This document shows, piece by piece, positions 35,326 through 43,263 of a stretch of 64,000 nucleotides of DNA. A program made the position numbers and the translations under genes. Numbering within the stretch: the first letter of the stretch is position 1; every line of letters begins with the position of its first letter. Source of the DNA: Edwardsiella anguillarum (GTDB taxonomy: Bacteria; Pseudomonadota; Gammaproteobacteria; Enterobacterales; Enterobacteriaceae); the NCBI RefSeq assembly GCF_008801815.1, contig NZ_VZOX01000008.1, one strand, 5' to 3'. The notes beneath the pieces were generated by a model. It saw only the letters and a list, made by a program, of their open reading frames with translations. It did no database searches and had not been told where the DNA came from.

Positions 35326-37416
35326 TTAGAAACGATTGCCCAGGGTCAGGCCGATAACGCCTTCGCCGTAGCGGTCATCACGGTTATAGCCCAGACCGAT
35401 CCCCAGGTTGAGCGATTCGCTGATATCCATGCGCGCGCTGGCATCGACGCGCAGCTGATTGCCGCCCACCCGGGCGCCAACGGTCTCAAAGGTCGAGCCG
35501 CCGTTGGTGATGGAGACCAGCGCATGCTGCTGGCGGATACGGCGGTCGCCGTCGAGATCGTGCAGATAGCTGACCTGCATCGATGGCGTCAGCGTGCCCC
35601 AGCCGGTGGCGTACTGCGCCCAGGCGCTCAGGCCGCCGCCCAGGTGGTTCAGGCTGTATTTCTGGCTGCTGCTGCTCAGGGAGAGGATGGAGCCGTTTTC
35701 ACGCCAGGAGTCAAAGTTGAGCCACTGGTACTGGTAGGTGAGCATCGGGCGCAGGTGCAGGGCGCCCAGCTCCAGATTCAGGCCCGCGTTGAGCTGGTAG
35801 CCCGCCTGGATGCCGGTATAGTCACCGTTGGCCTGGGTTTCGCCCTGCCAGCCGCTGTCGCCGCCGATATGACGCTCGCTGTTGACGCGCAGATAGCCGA
35901 TGTTGAGGTTACCGTCGGCGAATAGCATGCCGCTGCGCCAGCCGAGGTAGGGCATCAGCTCGACCGCATCGATGCGTTTGCTCTGGGTCACGCCGCGGCT
36001 ATCGGCCTGGCTATGGCTATAGCCGAGGGCGAAGCCGAGCATGGCGCTATCGTCGATCTCCTGATCGGCGCCCAGGCTGATGCCGTAGCGGTTCATGCGA
36101 AAGCCGGTGGCGTAGTCATTGCCGCTCTGGGTGCCGTGGCCGTACAGGGTATTGACCCACAGGTTCCAGCCGCTGTCACGCTCCTGCAGCGGCAGTTGAC
36201 CCAGGTAGCCGAGCTGGCGCTGGGCGATATTGTTCCGCATGTCGCCGACCAGCTGGTTGGCGGCGCGGATCTCACTGCCGTCGCCGTTGGGGGTCATCTG
36301 GTTGGCCAGCGTCGCGATGGCTTCGGCATTGCTGCCGGCGGAGACCAGCAGCGCCAGCGCCTGGTCAGAGGCGGCGCTGTGGGTACCGTTAAATTCGCTG
36401 AGTACGTTGGGGACGATAAAGGCGGTGGTGCGCAGCGCGTTGGCCGAGGCGCCGCCCTGCTCCGCCAGGGCGGCAAAGGTGCTGGCGCCGCCGTAGCTGA
36501 CGCCGTAGTTGACGATCAGCTGATTGCCGCTGACGCCGCCGTTCATCTGCGGTGGAGAGGGCTCTATCCAGGAGTTGGTCTGGGTCAGCAGCGGGGAGAT
36601 GTCGAGCTTGGCGCCATCCGTGCCGGTGATAGTGACCTTGTCGGGGTTGGTGATGCCCCCGGTGGCCTCGATCAGGATGATATCTTTATTGATAATGTTC
36701 GAAATATTACTGCCGTTGTAGCCCATGCTGACGGTGCTGCCCTCCTTATGGAGAGAGAGCTTGTCGACCCGCAGTATGGCCTCATCCAGGTTGGTCCGGT
36801 CGTTGAGCTGAAAGAGCAGATTACTGCCTTTCTGGTTTACAAAGGTTCCGCCGAAGTGGATGGTGCTGTCTTGTCCGATTATGGTCAGCGTGCCCCAGTT
36901 TTCGATCGTATTAAACCCGCTGATATTGTTACCGTTGAAGATAGCGGTACTGTTGTTAAGGGCAAAGTTGATCTTGTTACCTTTTTCGGCGTTACCGTTG
37001 CCCAGGATATCGCCGATAATAGTGCTGCCGTCGACGATGTCTGCACGCATCGGACCGCTGGCTTGACGAAAGTCCATGGCGATGCCATTGCCACCTTGAA
37101 CGGTCGCACCGCCTTTGACACTGAAGATACGCCCGGGAGTGAAACTCCCGTCGACCTGAATGGCGGTGCCCTGTTCACTGATAACGTTGGCGCCGTTGAT
37201 ATAGACATTGCCGGTGACCGTGGTGCCAGCTGCAACCAGTATCGCGGGGGTGTCCGGAGCATTGACGACAATATTTTTATTTAGCGTCGCGCCACTCCCG
37301 CCAATGATCATGGTATCGCAGATATCGCTGGCAGGATCGCAATCTGCCGCCCAGGCAGTATTGTAGAGTGCAGAGATAATGGCGGTATAAAGGAAAAGAT
37401 GCTGGTATTTATTCAC
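35326..37416 (-). CDS. Classical (type Va) autotransporter in the chondroitin lyase operon
   Basis: The 696-residue protein has a signal peptide (about residues 1-23, NTAWA-ADCD), a passenger of roughly 370 residues rich in Gly, Asn, Thr and Ile with beta-helix-like repeats (NVYINGANVISEQG, SVKGGATVQGGNG), and a C-terminal 12-strand barrel of about 280 residues starting at WNLWVNTLYGHG and ending in LGNRF. Two cysteines near the mature N-terminus (CDPASDIC) may pair. No protease serine motif or other catalytic signature was seen. Tight spacing to the porin (36 bases) and endolyase (28 bases) ties it to glycosaminoglycan use; a binding or docking role is inference. Its passenger is lower in GC than the lyases. 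Confidence 0.9.
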   Translation of the reverse strand: MNKYQHLFLYTAIISALYNTAWAADCDPASDICDTMIIGGSGATLNKNIVVNAPDTPAILVAAGTTVTGNVYINGANVISEQGTAIQVDGSFTPGRIFSVKGGATVQGGNGIAMDFRQASGPMRADIVDGSTIIGDILGNGNAEKGNKINFALNNSTAIFNGNNISGFNTIENWGTLTIIGQDSTIHFGGTFVNQKGSNLLFQLNDRTNLDEAILRVDKLSLHKEGSTVSMGYNGSNISNIINKDIILIEATGGITNPDKVTITGTDGAKLDISPLLTQTNSWIEPSPPQMNGGVSGNQLIVNYGVSYGGASTFAALAEQGGASANALRTTAFIVPNVLSEFNGTHSAASDQALALLVSAGSNAEAIATLANQMTPNGDGSEIRAANQLVGDMRNNIAQRQLGYLGQLPLQERDSGWNLWVNTLYGHGTQSGNDYATGFRMNRYGISLGADQEIDDSAMLGFALGYSHSQADSRGVTQSKRIDAVELMPYLGWRSGMLFADGNLNIGYLRVNSERHIGGDSGWQGETQANGDYTGIQAGYQLNAGLNLELGALHLRPMLTYQYQWLNFDSWRENGSILSLSSSSQKYSLNHLGGGLSAWAQYATGWGTLTPSMQVSYLHDLDGDRRIRQQHALVSITNGGSTFETVGARVGGNQLRVDASARMDISESLNLGIGLGYNRDDRYGEGVIGLTLGNRF

Positions 37417-37452
37417 GTGATAACCTCGGCGTTGGCAAAATTTATTAATGAA

Positions 37453-38337
37453 TTAGAAACTCGCGCGTACGGCGACCTTAAAGTAGTCGTACTCGGTTTT
37501 CTTATCGCTATCTTTGGTTTTGATTTTTTCGTGATAATACTCAGTCATGACACGCCACTGGTTATTAATTGGGTAAGCCAGTTGCAGTGTGTAGCGTGAC
37601 ATATCCTTCTTGATCACATCACCCAGAGCGTTGCGCTCGGTAATTTCGCTGAATACCGACTGACGGGTTGAGGGTGAAATGACTAAGCCGATGGGGGTGT
37701 TCCAGTTTAAATACACACGCACCTGCTGGTTACGCTGGAGTTCACGGGTTGCAAACTCATTTTGCTTATTGGCGTGTTTGCCACTTTGAAAATAGGCGAC
37801 GGTGGTGTTGATATTCGGGGTGATAAAGTAGCGGATGCCTGGCTCTAGCTCCCAGGAGAGATAGTCGGTATTGGTGGTCAGTCCCTTTGCCAGGTTCTCC
37901 TTCTTCTCCATGCTGAACATGCCGCTGCCCGCCAGCGCCCAGCTGTTGGAGAGGTTATAGTAATAGGATGTCTTGGTGCTGTAGAAGTCAACGGTAATAC
38001 GGTTACCGTTGTCATACGTGGTTGTGTCCTGACGCACCTTGAAGCTGGGCTGAACCCAACCATTATTGATCTTGTAACGATAGCCAGCCTGGAGATCCAG
38101 ACGCTGATAGCGGCTGTTATTATCGGCTTCACGCTGACGTAGTCCGGCATCAAAATACCAGTTGGATTTGGTTGGGTTAATATTGATATCTAAGCGGTAA
38201 CCCGAGTAGTTCGCCGGCGTATCATAATCGGCGGTTTCCCAAGAAAATATAGTGTTAATATTGGCCGCCTGCGTGCTCAGGGAGGTCAGCGACAGCGCAA
38301 TAAGCGATCCCAGAAGTAATTGATTGTGCTTGTTCAT
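37453..38337 (-). CDS. OmpG/KdgM-type outer-membrane porin
   Basis: The 294-residue protein has a signal peptide (residues 1-24, LSTQA-ANIN) and then alternating aromatic beta strands to a C-terminal VRASF, typical of a monomeric outer-membrane barrel. The repeated pattern (YRLDININP, YQRLDLQAGYRYKI, YTLQLAYPI) resembles KdgM and OmpG porins that pass acidic or neutral oligosaccharides; the length fits OmpG (about 300) better than KdgM (about 235). Here it probably admits unsaturated chondroitin oligosaccharides. It heads the tightly spaced porin-autotransporter-lyase group. AT-richer than its neighbours. Confidence 0.85.
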   Translation of the reverse strand: MNKHNQLLLGSLIALSLTSLSTQAANINTIFSWETADYDTPANYSGYRLDININPTKSNWYFDAGLRQREADNNSRYQRLDLQAGYRYKINNGWVQPSFKVRQDTTTYDNGNRITVDFYSTKTSYYYNLSNSWALAGSGMFSMEKKENLAKGLTTNTDYLSWELEPGIRYFITPNINTTVAYFQSGKHANKQNEFATRELQRNQQVRVYLNWNTPIGLVISPSTRQSVFSEITERNALGDVIKKDMSRYTLQLAYPINNQWRVMTEYYHEKIKTKDSDKKTEYDYFKVAVRASF

Positions 38338-38425
38338 AGCATTCCTTACGATAATAACAACCGTGATGAATTAATGCTTTTGCTGGTATTGTTATGATTA
38401 TTTTCGAACGCAAACCAAACACCGC

Positions 38426-38454
38426 CCTTACTGTCGACAGCGCCGACAGTAAGG
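38426..38454. terminator. Hairpin between sulfatase and porin genes
   Basis: An 11-bp perfect inverted repeat (38426-38436 with 38444-38454) with a 7-base loop begins 30 bases after the sulfatase stop. There is no clear T-run on the minus strand, so it may be a weak terminator or an RNA-stabilising hairpin. The left arm and loop also contain TGTCGACA. Confidence 0.5.
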
Positions 38455-38484
38455 ATGCGGGGGAAATACGTACGATGGGTGGCG

Positions 38485-40050
38485 TTAGCTGGCTTTAGCG
38501 CACTCGGCCACTTTTTTGTTCAGTTTATTGGTGGTGGCGGTGGTAAATTCGACCGGCCGCCAGGAGTCACCGGTTTTTTCCAGCCATGGAATTAATTCTT
38601 CATCGGTGATTTTTTTAATCAGAGCGTCATTGCCAGAGGCAATATTCTTCATCTGATAGGGATCGTTAACATTATCGTACAGGGTATATTTCAGCGGCTG
38701 GCCATCTTGGCGATCGATAACCAGAGTGTGGCTGGCCGTGCGTACGCCGCGGCGGCCGAAGGAGGGCTCGCCGTAGGGGACAAACAGGTATAGCTGAGAG
38801 CTGGCCGTTTCGCCCTTGCCGTGGGTGATACGCGCTGCCAGGTTGCTGCCCTCGACCGTGCCGGGGATCCACTGCTCCAGCCCCATCAGACCGAGGATGG
38901 TCGGGTAGATGTCCGGCGCCGACATCAGCGCATCATCGCTGCCCGGGGCAATCTTGCCCGGCAGGCGGAACATCATCGGGATACGCATCGCCTCTTCATA
39001 GGGAACGTTCTTGGTCGGCTGACCGTTGGCGCCCAGGCAGCAGCCGTGATCGGAGAAGAACACCACCAGGGTGTTCTCCGCCAGCCCCTGCTTGTCCAGC
39101 TCGGCCAGAATACGGCCAAACTGTTCATCGACCCCGTTGACCATCGCCATATACTCCTTGAAGTACTGCGGGCCATAGCCCTCCTGGTAGTTGGCCTGCC
39201 AGTCGACGTTAGGGCGGGTGTTGAGATCGCGCGAGCTCTTGCCCGGGAAGCGGTCTAAGTATTTTTGTGGTACCTGATCGTAGGGGGAGTGCGGCGGGTT
39301 CATGGACACCACCAGCGCGAACGGCTTGTCGGCGGCGCGGAAGCTGCCTTTCTCATTGCGCAGGAATTTAATGGCCATGTCGGCTTCGTGTTCGGCGCTC
39401 CACTGATCGACATACATCGGCGATTCGCGCGGCGTATTATTGCCCCAGTACATCGGGCGCATATGCAGATCGTAGGTGCCGTAGGAGTACCAGAAGTCAA
39501 AGCCATGGCGACGATCCGGGGCGGTCCAGTCGTTCCAGTAGCGCCCTTCCATCGGGTTGTTGTAGCTCTCGATAAAGGGGGCCTGGGGAGCGTCCAGATG
39601 CCATTTGCCGATGTAGCCGGTGCTGTAGTCCAGCTTTTTCAGTACGTCTGACCAGCACTGGGCGTAGCGCGATAGCTCAATCCCGACCTTGCCGCCAAAG
39701 TCATGCGCGTTGCCGGTGATGCCGTTGCGGATCGGGTACTGCCCGGTCATCAGCATGCCGCGAAATGGCGTGCATAGCGGGTAGTTGGATACGGCCTGGC
39801 GCATCACGCGAGACTGCTTGGCGAAGGTGTTCAAATTCGGCGTCAGCGAGGGGTCCTGTCCCATAAACTGCAGCGCCTGGGCGCGGAATTCGTCGGGAAA
39901 CACGATCAGCAGATTCGGCGCATCCGCCGGTCTGGCCTGGGCGCCTTTTCCCTGCTCCTGCCCCAGCGTGGCGGCGAGGGCGGCCGGCGCAGAGATGGCT
40001 GCACCTCCGGCGGCCAATCCTTTCAGAAAGCTCCTGCGAGTAACGGACAT
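38485..40050 (-). CDS. Tat-exported sulfatase, probably acting on chondroitin sulfate
   Basis: A 521-residue type I sulfatase of the alkaline-phosphatase superfamily. I start at MSVTRRSFLKG (40050), which has a GGGGGG ribosome-binding site; the frame extends to 40128. The twin-arginine signal RRSFLKG followed by GLAAGGAAISAPAALA means Tat export. The formylglycine motif is Cys93 in CTPFRGMLMTG, a cysteine-type site. Metal and substrate residues are visible (FPDEFR, GKWHLD, FFSDHG). Expected to remove sulfate from chondroitin fragments. No formylglycine maturase gene is in the window. It lies upstream of the porin in the same direction, 147 bases and a hairpin apart. Confidence 0.92.
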   Translation of the reverse strand: MSVTRRSFLKGLAAGGAAISAPAALAATLGQEQGKGAQARPADAPNLLIVFPDEFRAQALQFMGQDPSLTPNLNTFAKQSRVMRQAVSNYPLCTPFRGMLMTGQYPIRNGITGNAHDFGGKVGIELSRYAQCWSDVLKKLDYSTGYIGKWHLDAPQAPFIESYNNPMEGRYWNDWTAPDRRHGFDFWYSYGTYDLHMRPMYWGNNTPRESPMYVDQWSAEHEADMAIKFLRNEKGSFRAADKPFALVVSMNPPHSPYDQVPQKYLDRFPGKSSRDLNTRPNVDWQANYQEGYGPQYFKEYMAMVNGVDEQFGRILAELDKQGLAENTLVVFFSDHGCCLGANGQPTKNVPYEEAMRIPMMFRLPGKIAPGSDDALMSAPDIYPTILGLMGLEQWIPGTVEGSNLAARITHGKGETASSQLYLFVPYGEPSFGRRGVRTASHTLVIDRQDGQPLKYTLYDNVNDPYQMKNIASGNDALIKKITDEELIPWLEKTGDSWRPVEFTTATTNKLNKKVAECAKAS

Positions 40051-40504
40051 CAAACCCCCCTTCTTTATTTTTGCGTTTTCTTTCGTTTGGTTTTTACACA
40101 TCTTATTTATACTTTTTGTGCAGCTCAAATCATAAATTAACGAAAATTATGGAAATAAAAGCAAGATCACACTAAATGCACCACAGCGTGGCGAAGGGGG
40201 GGATGAGGGATAAAAAAACTGTGAGGTACTTAACAGGTATTACCGCATAGCATACGGTTTTTAAAGGCGTTAATGTGCGAGCGCTGGACGGAAATCGCGA
40301 AGGTTAAGGGGGGATTTTCGTGGTGAGCCGCCGCGGTGCCGGGGGGGATTGTCGCGCGCCGAAAATAGCACCGCATGCAATCGAAAGCGTCGTGATTAAT
40401 AGATAAATAACTATAAATCATGTTATTGCATATGTTTTGTTTTATAAAAATCAAAACGAAAGCTTTTTCCGAGGTGATATTGTGCAATAAATGATCTTTC
40501 GCTT
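40051..40504. other. Gap between the sulfatase gene and lysR
   Basis: About 450 bases without a gene. The left part is AT-rich and probably holds the sulfatase promoter on the minus strand; a CRP-like half site TGTGATCTTG is seen on the minus strand near 40175. No regulator dedicated to the chondroitin locus is present. A 92-codon frame at 40230-40508 (minus) is not convincing. Confidence 0.3.
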
Positions 40505-41440
40505 TCAATTTTTTTCGTTATTGGCGTGGGGCGCCCGCAGCAGCCCGGCGACGGCCGTGATCTCCTCCTGCAGCGAGGCGATAAAGGTCTCTACGGCGGC
40601 GGAGCCGGGGCGGTGGCGGGGGCGGATCAGGCTGACGGTAAAGGGGACGGCTACGCTGAAGGGACGCCATGCCAGCCCGCGGCCGGCGAAGTCCAGCGCG
40701 GTCAGCGGATTGACGATGGAGAGCCCGATGCCCTGACGCACCAGGGCGCAGACGGCGGCGGCGCTGTGGGTTTCTGCCACCATCCGGCGTGCGACCCCGG
40801 CCCGTTGAAACAGGGCATCCAAGGTATGGCGATAGCTATCGCCGGCCGACAGGCTGATATAGGGCTGCGCCGCAAAGTGCGCCGGGGTCAGGATGGTGTG
40901 GCACAGCAGCGGGTGGTCGTCCGGCAGTACGCAGACCTCATTCAGCGTCGCCAGGGCGTGGCGCTCGCAGCCCGGCGGCGTGCTGCACTCTTCCGTCAGC
41001 CCCAGATCGTAGCGCTGGGCCGACAGCCACTCCTCCAGCAGGGGGGACTCCTGTGGGGTAATGGTAAGGCTGACCTCCGGATAGGGGGCGAGAAAGCGGC
41101 GGCAGACCTGCGGCAGCAGGGACTGGGAAAATGCCGGCAGACAGACGATATCCAGCGTGGCCCGGCGAAACTGGCGGATCTGGCTGGCGGCATCCTCGAT
41201 ACGCTCAAGGCCATAGTAGGCGCGCTTCACCTCTTCAAACAGCTGCAGCCCCTGGGCGGTTGGCCGCAGACGACCGCGCACCCGCTCGAACAGCTTTAGC
41301 GCCAGCAGCTGCTCAAAGCGGGCCAGTTCGCGGCTGACGGTCGGCTGAGAGGTGTGCAGCTGCGCGGCGGCCTCGGTGAGGTTGCCGCTGGTCATCACGG
41401 CATGAAAGATGGCGACCTGACGCAGGGAAATGCGGTGCAT
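40505..41440 (-). CDS. lysR: LysR, transcriptional activator of lysA
   Basis: The 311-residue protein equals E. coli LysR in length and aligns from MHRISLRQVAIFHAVM. The winged helix-turn-helix covers about residues 4-62 (LTEAAAQLHTSQPTVSRELARFE), then a linker helix and the effector domain (TLDIVCLPAFSQSLLPQV). LysR activates the divergent lysA and responds to diaminopimelate and lysine. The frame extends upstream to 41587 over the lysA promoter; the start at 41440 is chosen by homology. Confidence 0.95.
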   Translation of the reverse strand: MHRISLRQVAIFHAVMTSGNLTEAAAQLHTSQPTVSRELARFEQLLALKLFERVRGRLRPTAQGLQLFEEVKRAYYGLERIEDAASQIRQFRRATLDIVCLPAFSQSLLPQVCRRFLAPYPEVSLTITPQESPLLEEWLSAQRYDLGLTEECSTPPGCERHALATLNEVCVLPDDHPLLCHTILTPAHFAAQPYISLSAGDSYRHTLDALFQRAGVARRMVAETHSAAAVCALVRQGIGLSIVNPLTALDFAGRGLAWRPFSVAVPFTVSLIRPRHRPGSAAVETFIASLQEEITAVAGLLRAPHANNEKN

Positions 41441-41585
41441 GGCGGGCTCCGGCGGCGCGTGGCCGTACAGGAAACGGGTTGATTCTATATCATAAATGAA
41501 TAGACTCGTGACAAATAGATATTTTTTATTCGCTCTGCGCGCTGTTACATAAAGGGGAATGCTGATTTTTCCGGAGTCTTTTGCC
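41441..41585. promoter_or_regulatory. Divergent lysR-lysA control region
   Basis: The 145 bases between the two divergent starts should hold both promoters and the LysR binding sites. I did not resolve the individual operators. Confidence 0.6.
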
Positions 41586-42845
41586 ATGCCCTATCCTCTG
41601 AATCAGGCCGGTTATGCCCTGAATGACACGCTGCTCTCCTCTCTGCCGGGCCGCTTTGGTACGCCGTTGTGGGTTTATGACGCTGCGCTGATCGAACGCC
41701 AGATTTCCTCCCTGCGCGCCTTCGACACCATTCGCTTCGCGCAGAAAGCCTGCTCTAACCTGCATATTCTGCGCCTGATGCGTCAGGCCGGTGTGAAGGT
41801 GGATGCGGTATCGCTGGGGGAGATTGAGCGGGCGCTGGTGGCGGGGTTCCGCCCGGGCGGCGACGATGAGGAGATCGTCTTTACCGCCGACGTGATCGAT
41901 GAGGCGACGCTGGATCGGATCTGCGCGCTGGGGATCACGGTTAACGCAGGATCCTGCGACATGCTGCGTCAGCTGGGCCGTCGGGCATCCGGGCATCCGG
42001 TCTGGCTGCGCATCAATCCAGGCTTTGGCCATGGCCACAGCCAGAAGACTAATACCGGCGGAGAAAACAGCAAGCACGGCATCTGGCATCAGGATTTGGC
42101 ACAGGCGCTGGCCCTGATCGATACCTATGGCCTGCGTCTGGTCGGCCTGCATATGCACATTGGCTCCGGCGTGGATTACGACCACCTGGCTCGGGTCTGC
42201 GATACGCTGGCCAACCAGGCGATCGCGCTGGGGCGTGATATCCGGGCGATTTCCGCCGGCGGGGGGCTCAGCATCCCCTACCGCGACGGCGACGCCGCGG
42301 TGGATGTCAGGCACTACTATGGGCTGTGGGATGCCGCGCGGCGGCGTATCGCCGCACATCTGGGGCATCCGGTGGGTCTGGAGATTGAGCCGGGACGCTA
42401 TCTGGTGGCGCAGTCCGGCGTGCTGCTGGCGCAGGTGCGGGCGGTGAAGTCGATGGGACAGCGCCACTTTGTCCTGGCAGACGCCGGGTTTAACGATCTG
42501 ATGCGTCCGGCGATGTACGGTAGCCATCACCATATCTCACTGCTGCCACAGGACGGGCGCGACGTCGCGACGCCGTGTATCGAAACGGTGGTGGGGGGGC
42601 CGCTGTGCGAGTCGGGCGATGTGTTTACCCAGCGCGAGGGGGGAAAGGTGACCTCGTGCGCGCTGCCGGCGGCGCAGGTGGGAGACTGGCTGGTGTTTCA
42701 CGATACCGGCGCCTACGGCGCCTCGATGTCTTCCAACTATAATAGTCGTCCGCTGCTGCCGGAGGTGCTGGTGGAGGGGGATAGGGTCCGGCTGATCCGT
42801 CGTCGTCAGCGAATGGATGAGCTATTGGCGCTGGAGCAGGTATAA
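41586..42845 (+). CDS. lysA: Diaminopimelate decarboxylase
   Basis: LysA makes L-lysine from meso-diaminopimelate, the last step of lysine synthesis. The 419-residue protein has the alanine-racemase-type barrel with PLP Lys54 in FAQKACSNLHI. The glycine-rich phosphate loop is SAGGGLS, and the C-terminal active-site motif is GPLCESGDVF. I start at ATG 41586 (MPYPLNQAG); the frame runs upstream to 41559. It is divergent from lysR and presumably activated by it. Confidence 0.97.
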   Translation: MPYPLNQAGYALNDTLLSSLPGRFGTPLWVYDAALIERQISSLRAFDTIRFAQKACSNLHILRLMRQAGVKVDAVSLGEIERALVAGFRPGGDDEEIVFTADVIDEATLDRICALGITVNAGSCDMLRQLGRRASGHPVWLRINPGFGHGHSQKTNTGGENSKHGIWHQDLAQALALIDTYGLRLVGLHMHIGSGVDYDHLARVCDTLANQAIALGRDIRAISAGGGLSIPYRDGDAAVDVRHYYGLWDAARRRIAAHLGHPVGLEIEPGRYLVAQSGVLLAQVRAVKSMGQRHFVLADAGFNDLMRPAMYGSHHHISLLPQDGRDVATPCIETVVGGPLCESGDVFTQREGGKVTSCALPAAQVGDWLVFHDTGAYGASMSSNYNSRPLLPEVLVEGDRVRLIRRRQRMDELLALEQV

Positions 42846-43103
42846 TGATTTCAGGCGTTGTTCTGCGCTATTGCTCTCAAATTAAACATATTAAATTGTT
42901 GCCTTATGTTTCATAGGCCAACAATAACGTTATTTAACTAATTAGATCATATTTCCCCCAGAGCGGATCGCCTACACTCAGCGGCCTGATTTCTTACTGC
43001 GAGATTGGGTTGGGGCGTTTCCCGTAGCGGGGCGGCAGCGGCGATCATATTGGCCCGGAGCAAGGCGCGAGCGGCAAGATGCGTCACCCCCGATACGCCG
43101 TGA

Positions 43104-43216
43104 GTCACGCAGCGCCGGGCCTCAGGCCCCGCTGCGTGACGCGCGCCAGAAATGGGAGCGCCGCACCGTCGGATCGGTGTCACAGGGCCTTTGCGTCCCG
43201 CCCCCCCATTTCTGGC
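43104..43216. repeat. Nested inverted repeats between lysA and fhlA
   Basis: The 418-base lysA-fhlA gap contains two adjoining structures. First, 11-bp arms at 43104-43114 and 43130-43140 extend inward through GGGCC-TCA-GGCCC, making an almost continuous 17-bp stem. Second, 12-bp arms GCCAGAAATGGG (43145-43156) and its inverse (43205-43216) enclose 48 bases that hold a small hairpin CACCG-N6-CGGTG. No T-run follows either. They could end lysA transcription or fold in the fhlA leader. The gap's left part is AT-rich with no gene. Confidence 0.65.
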
Positions 43217-43263
43217 TCAGCGTCGACGCCACGCACCGTTACAGCCATGGGATACAGTCGAGT

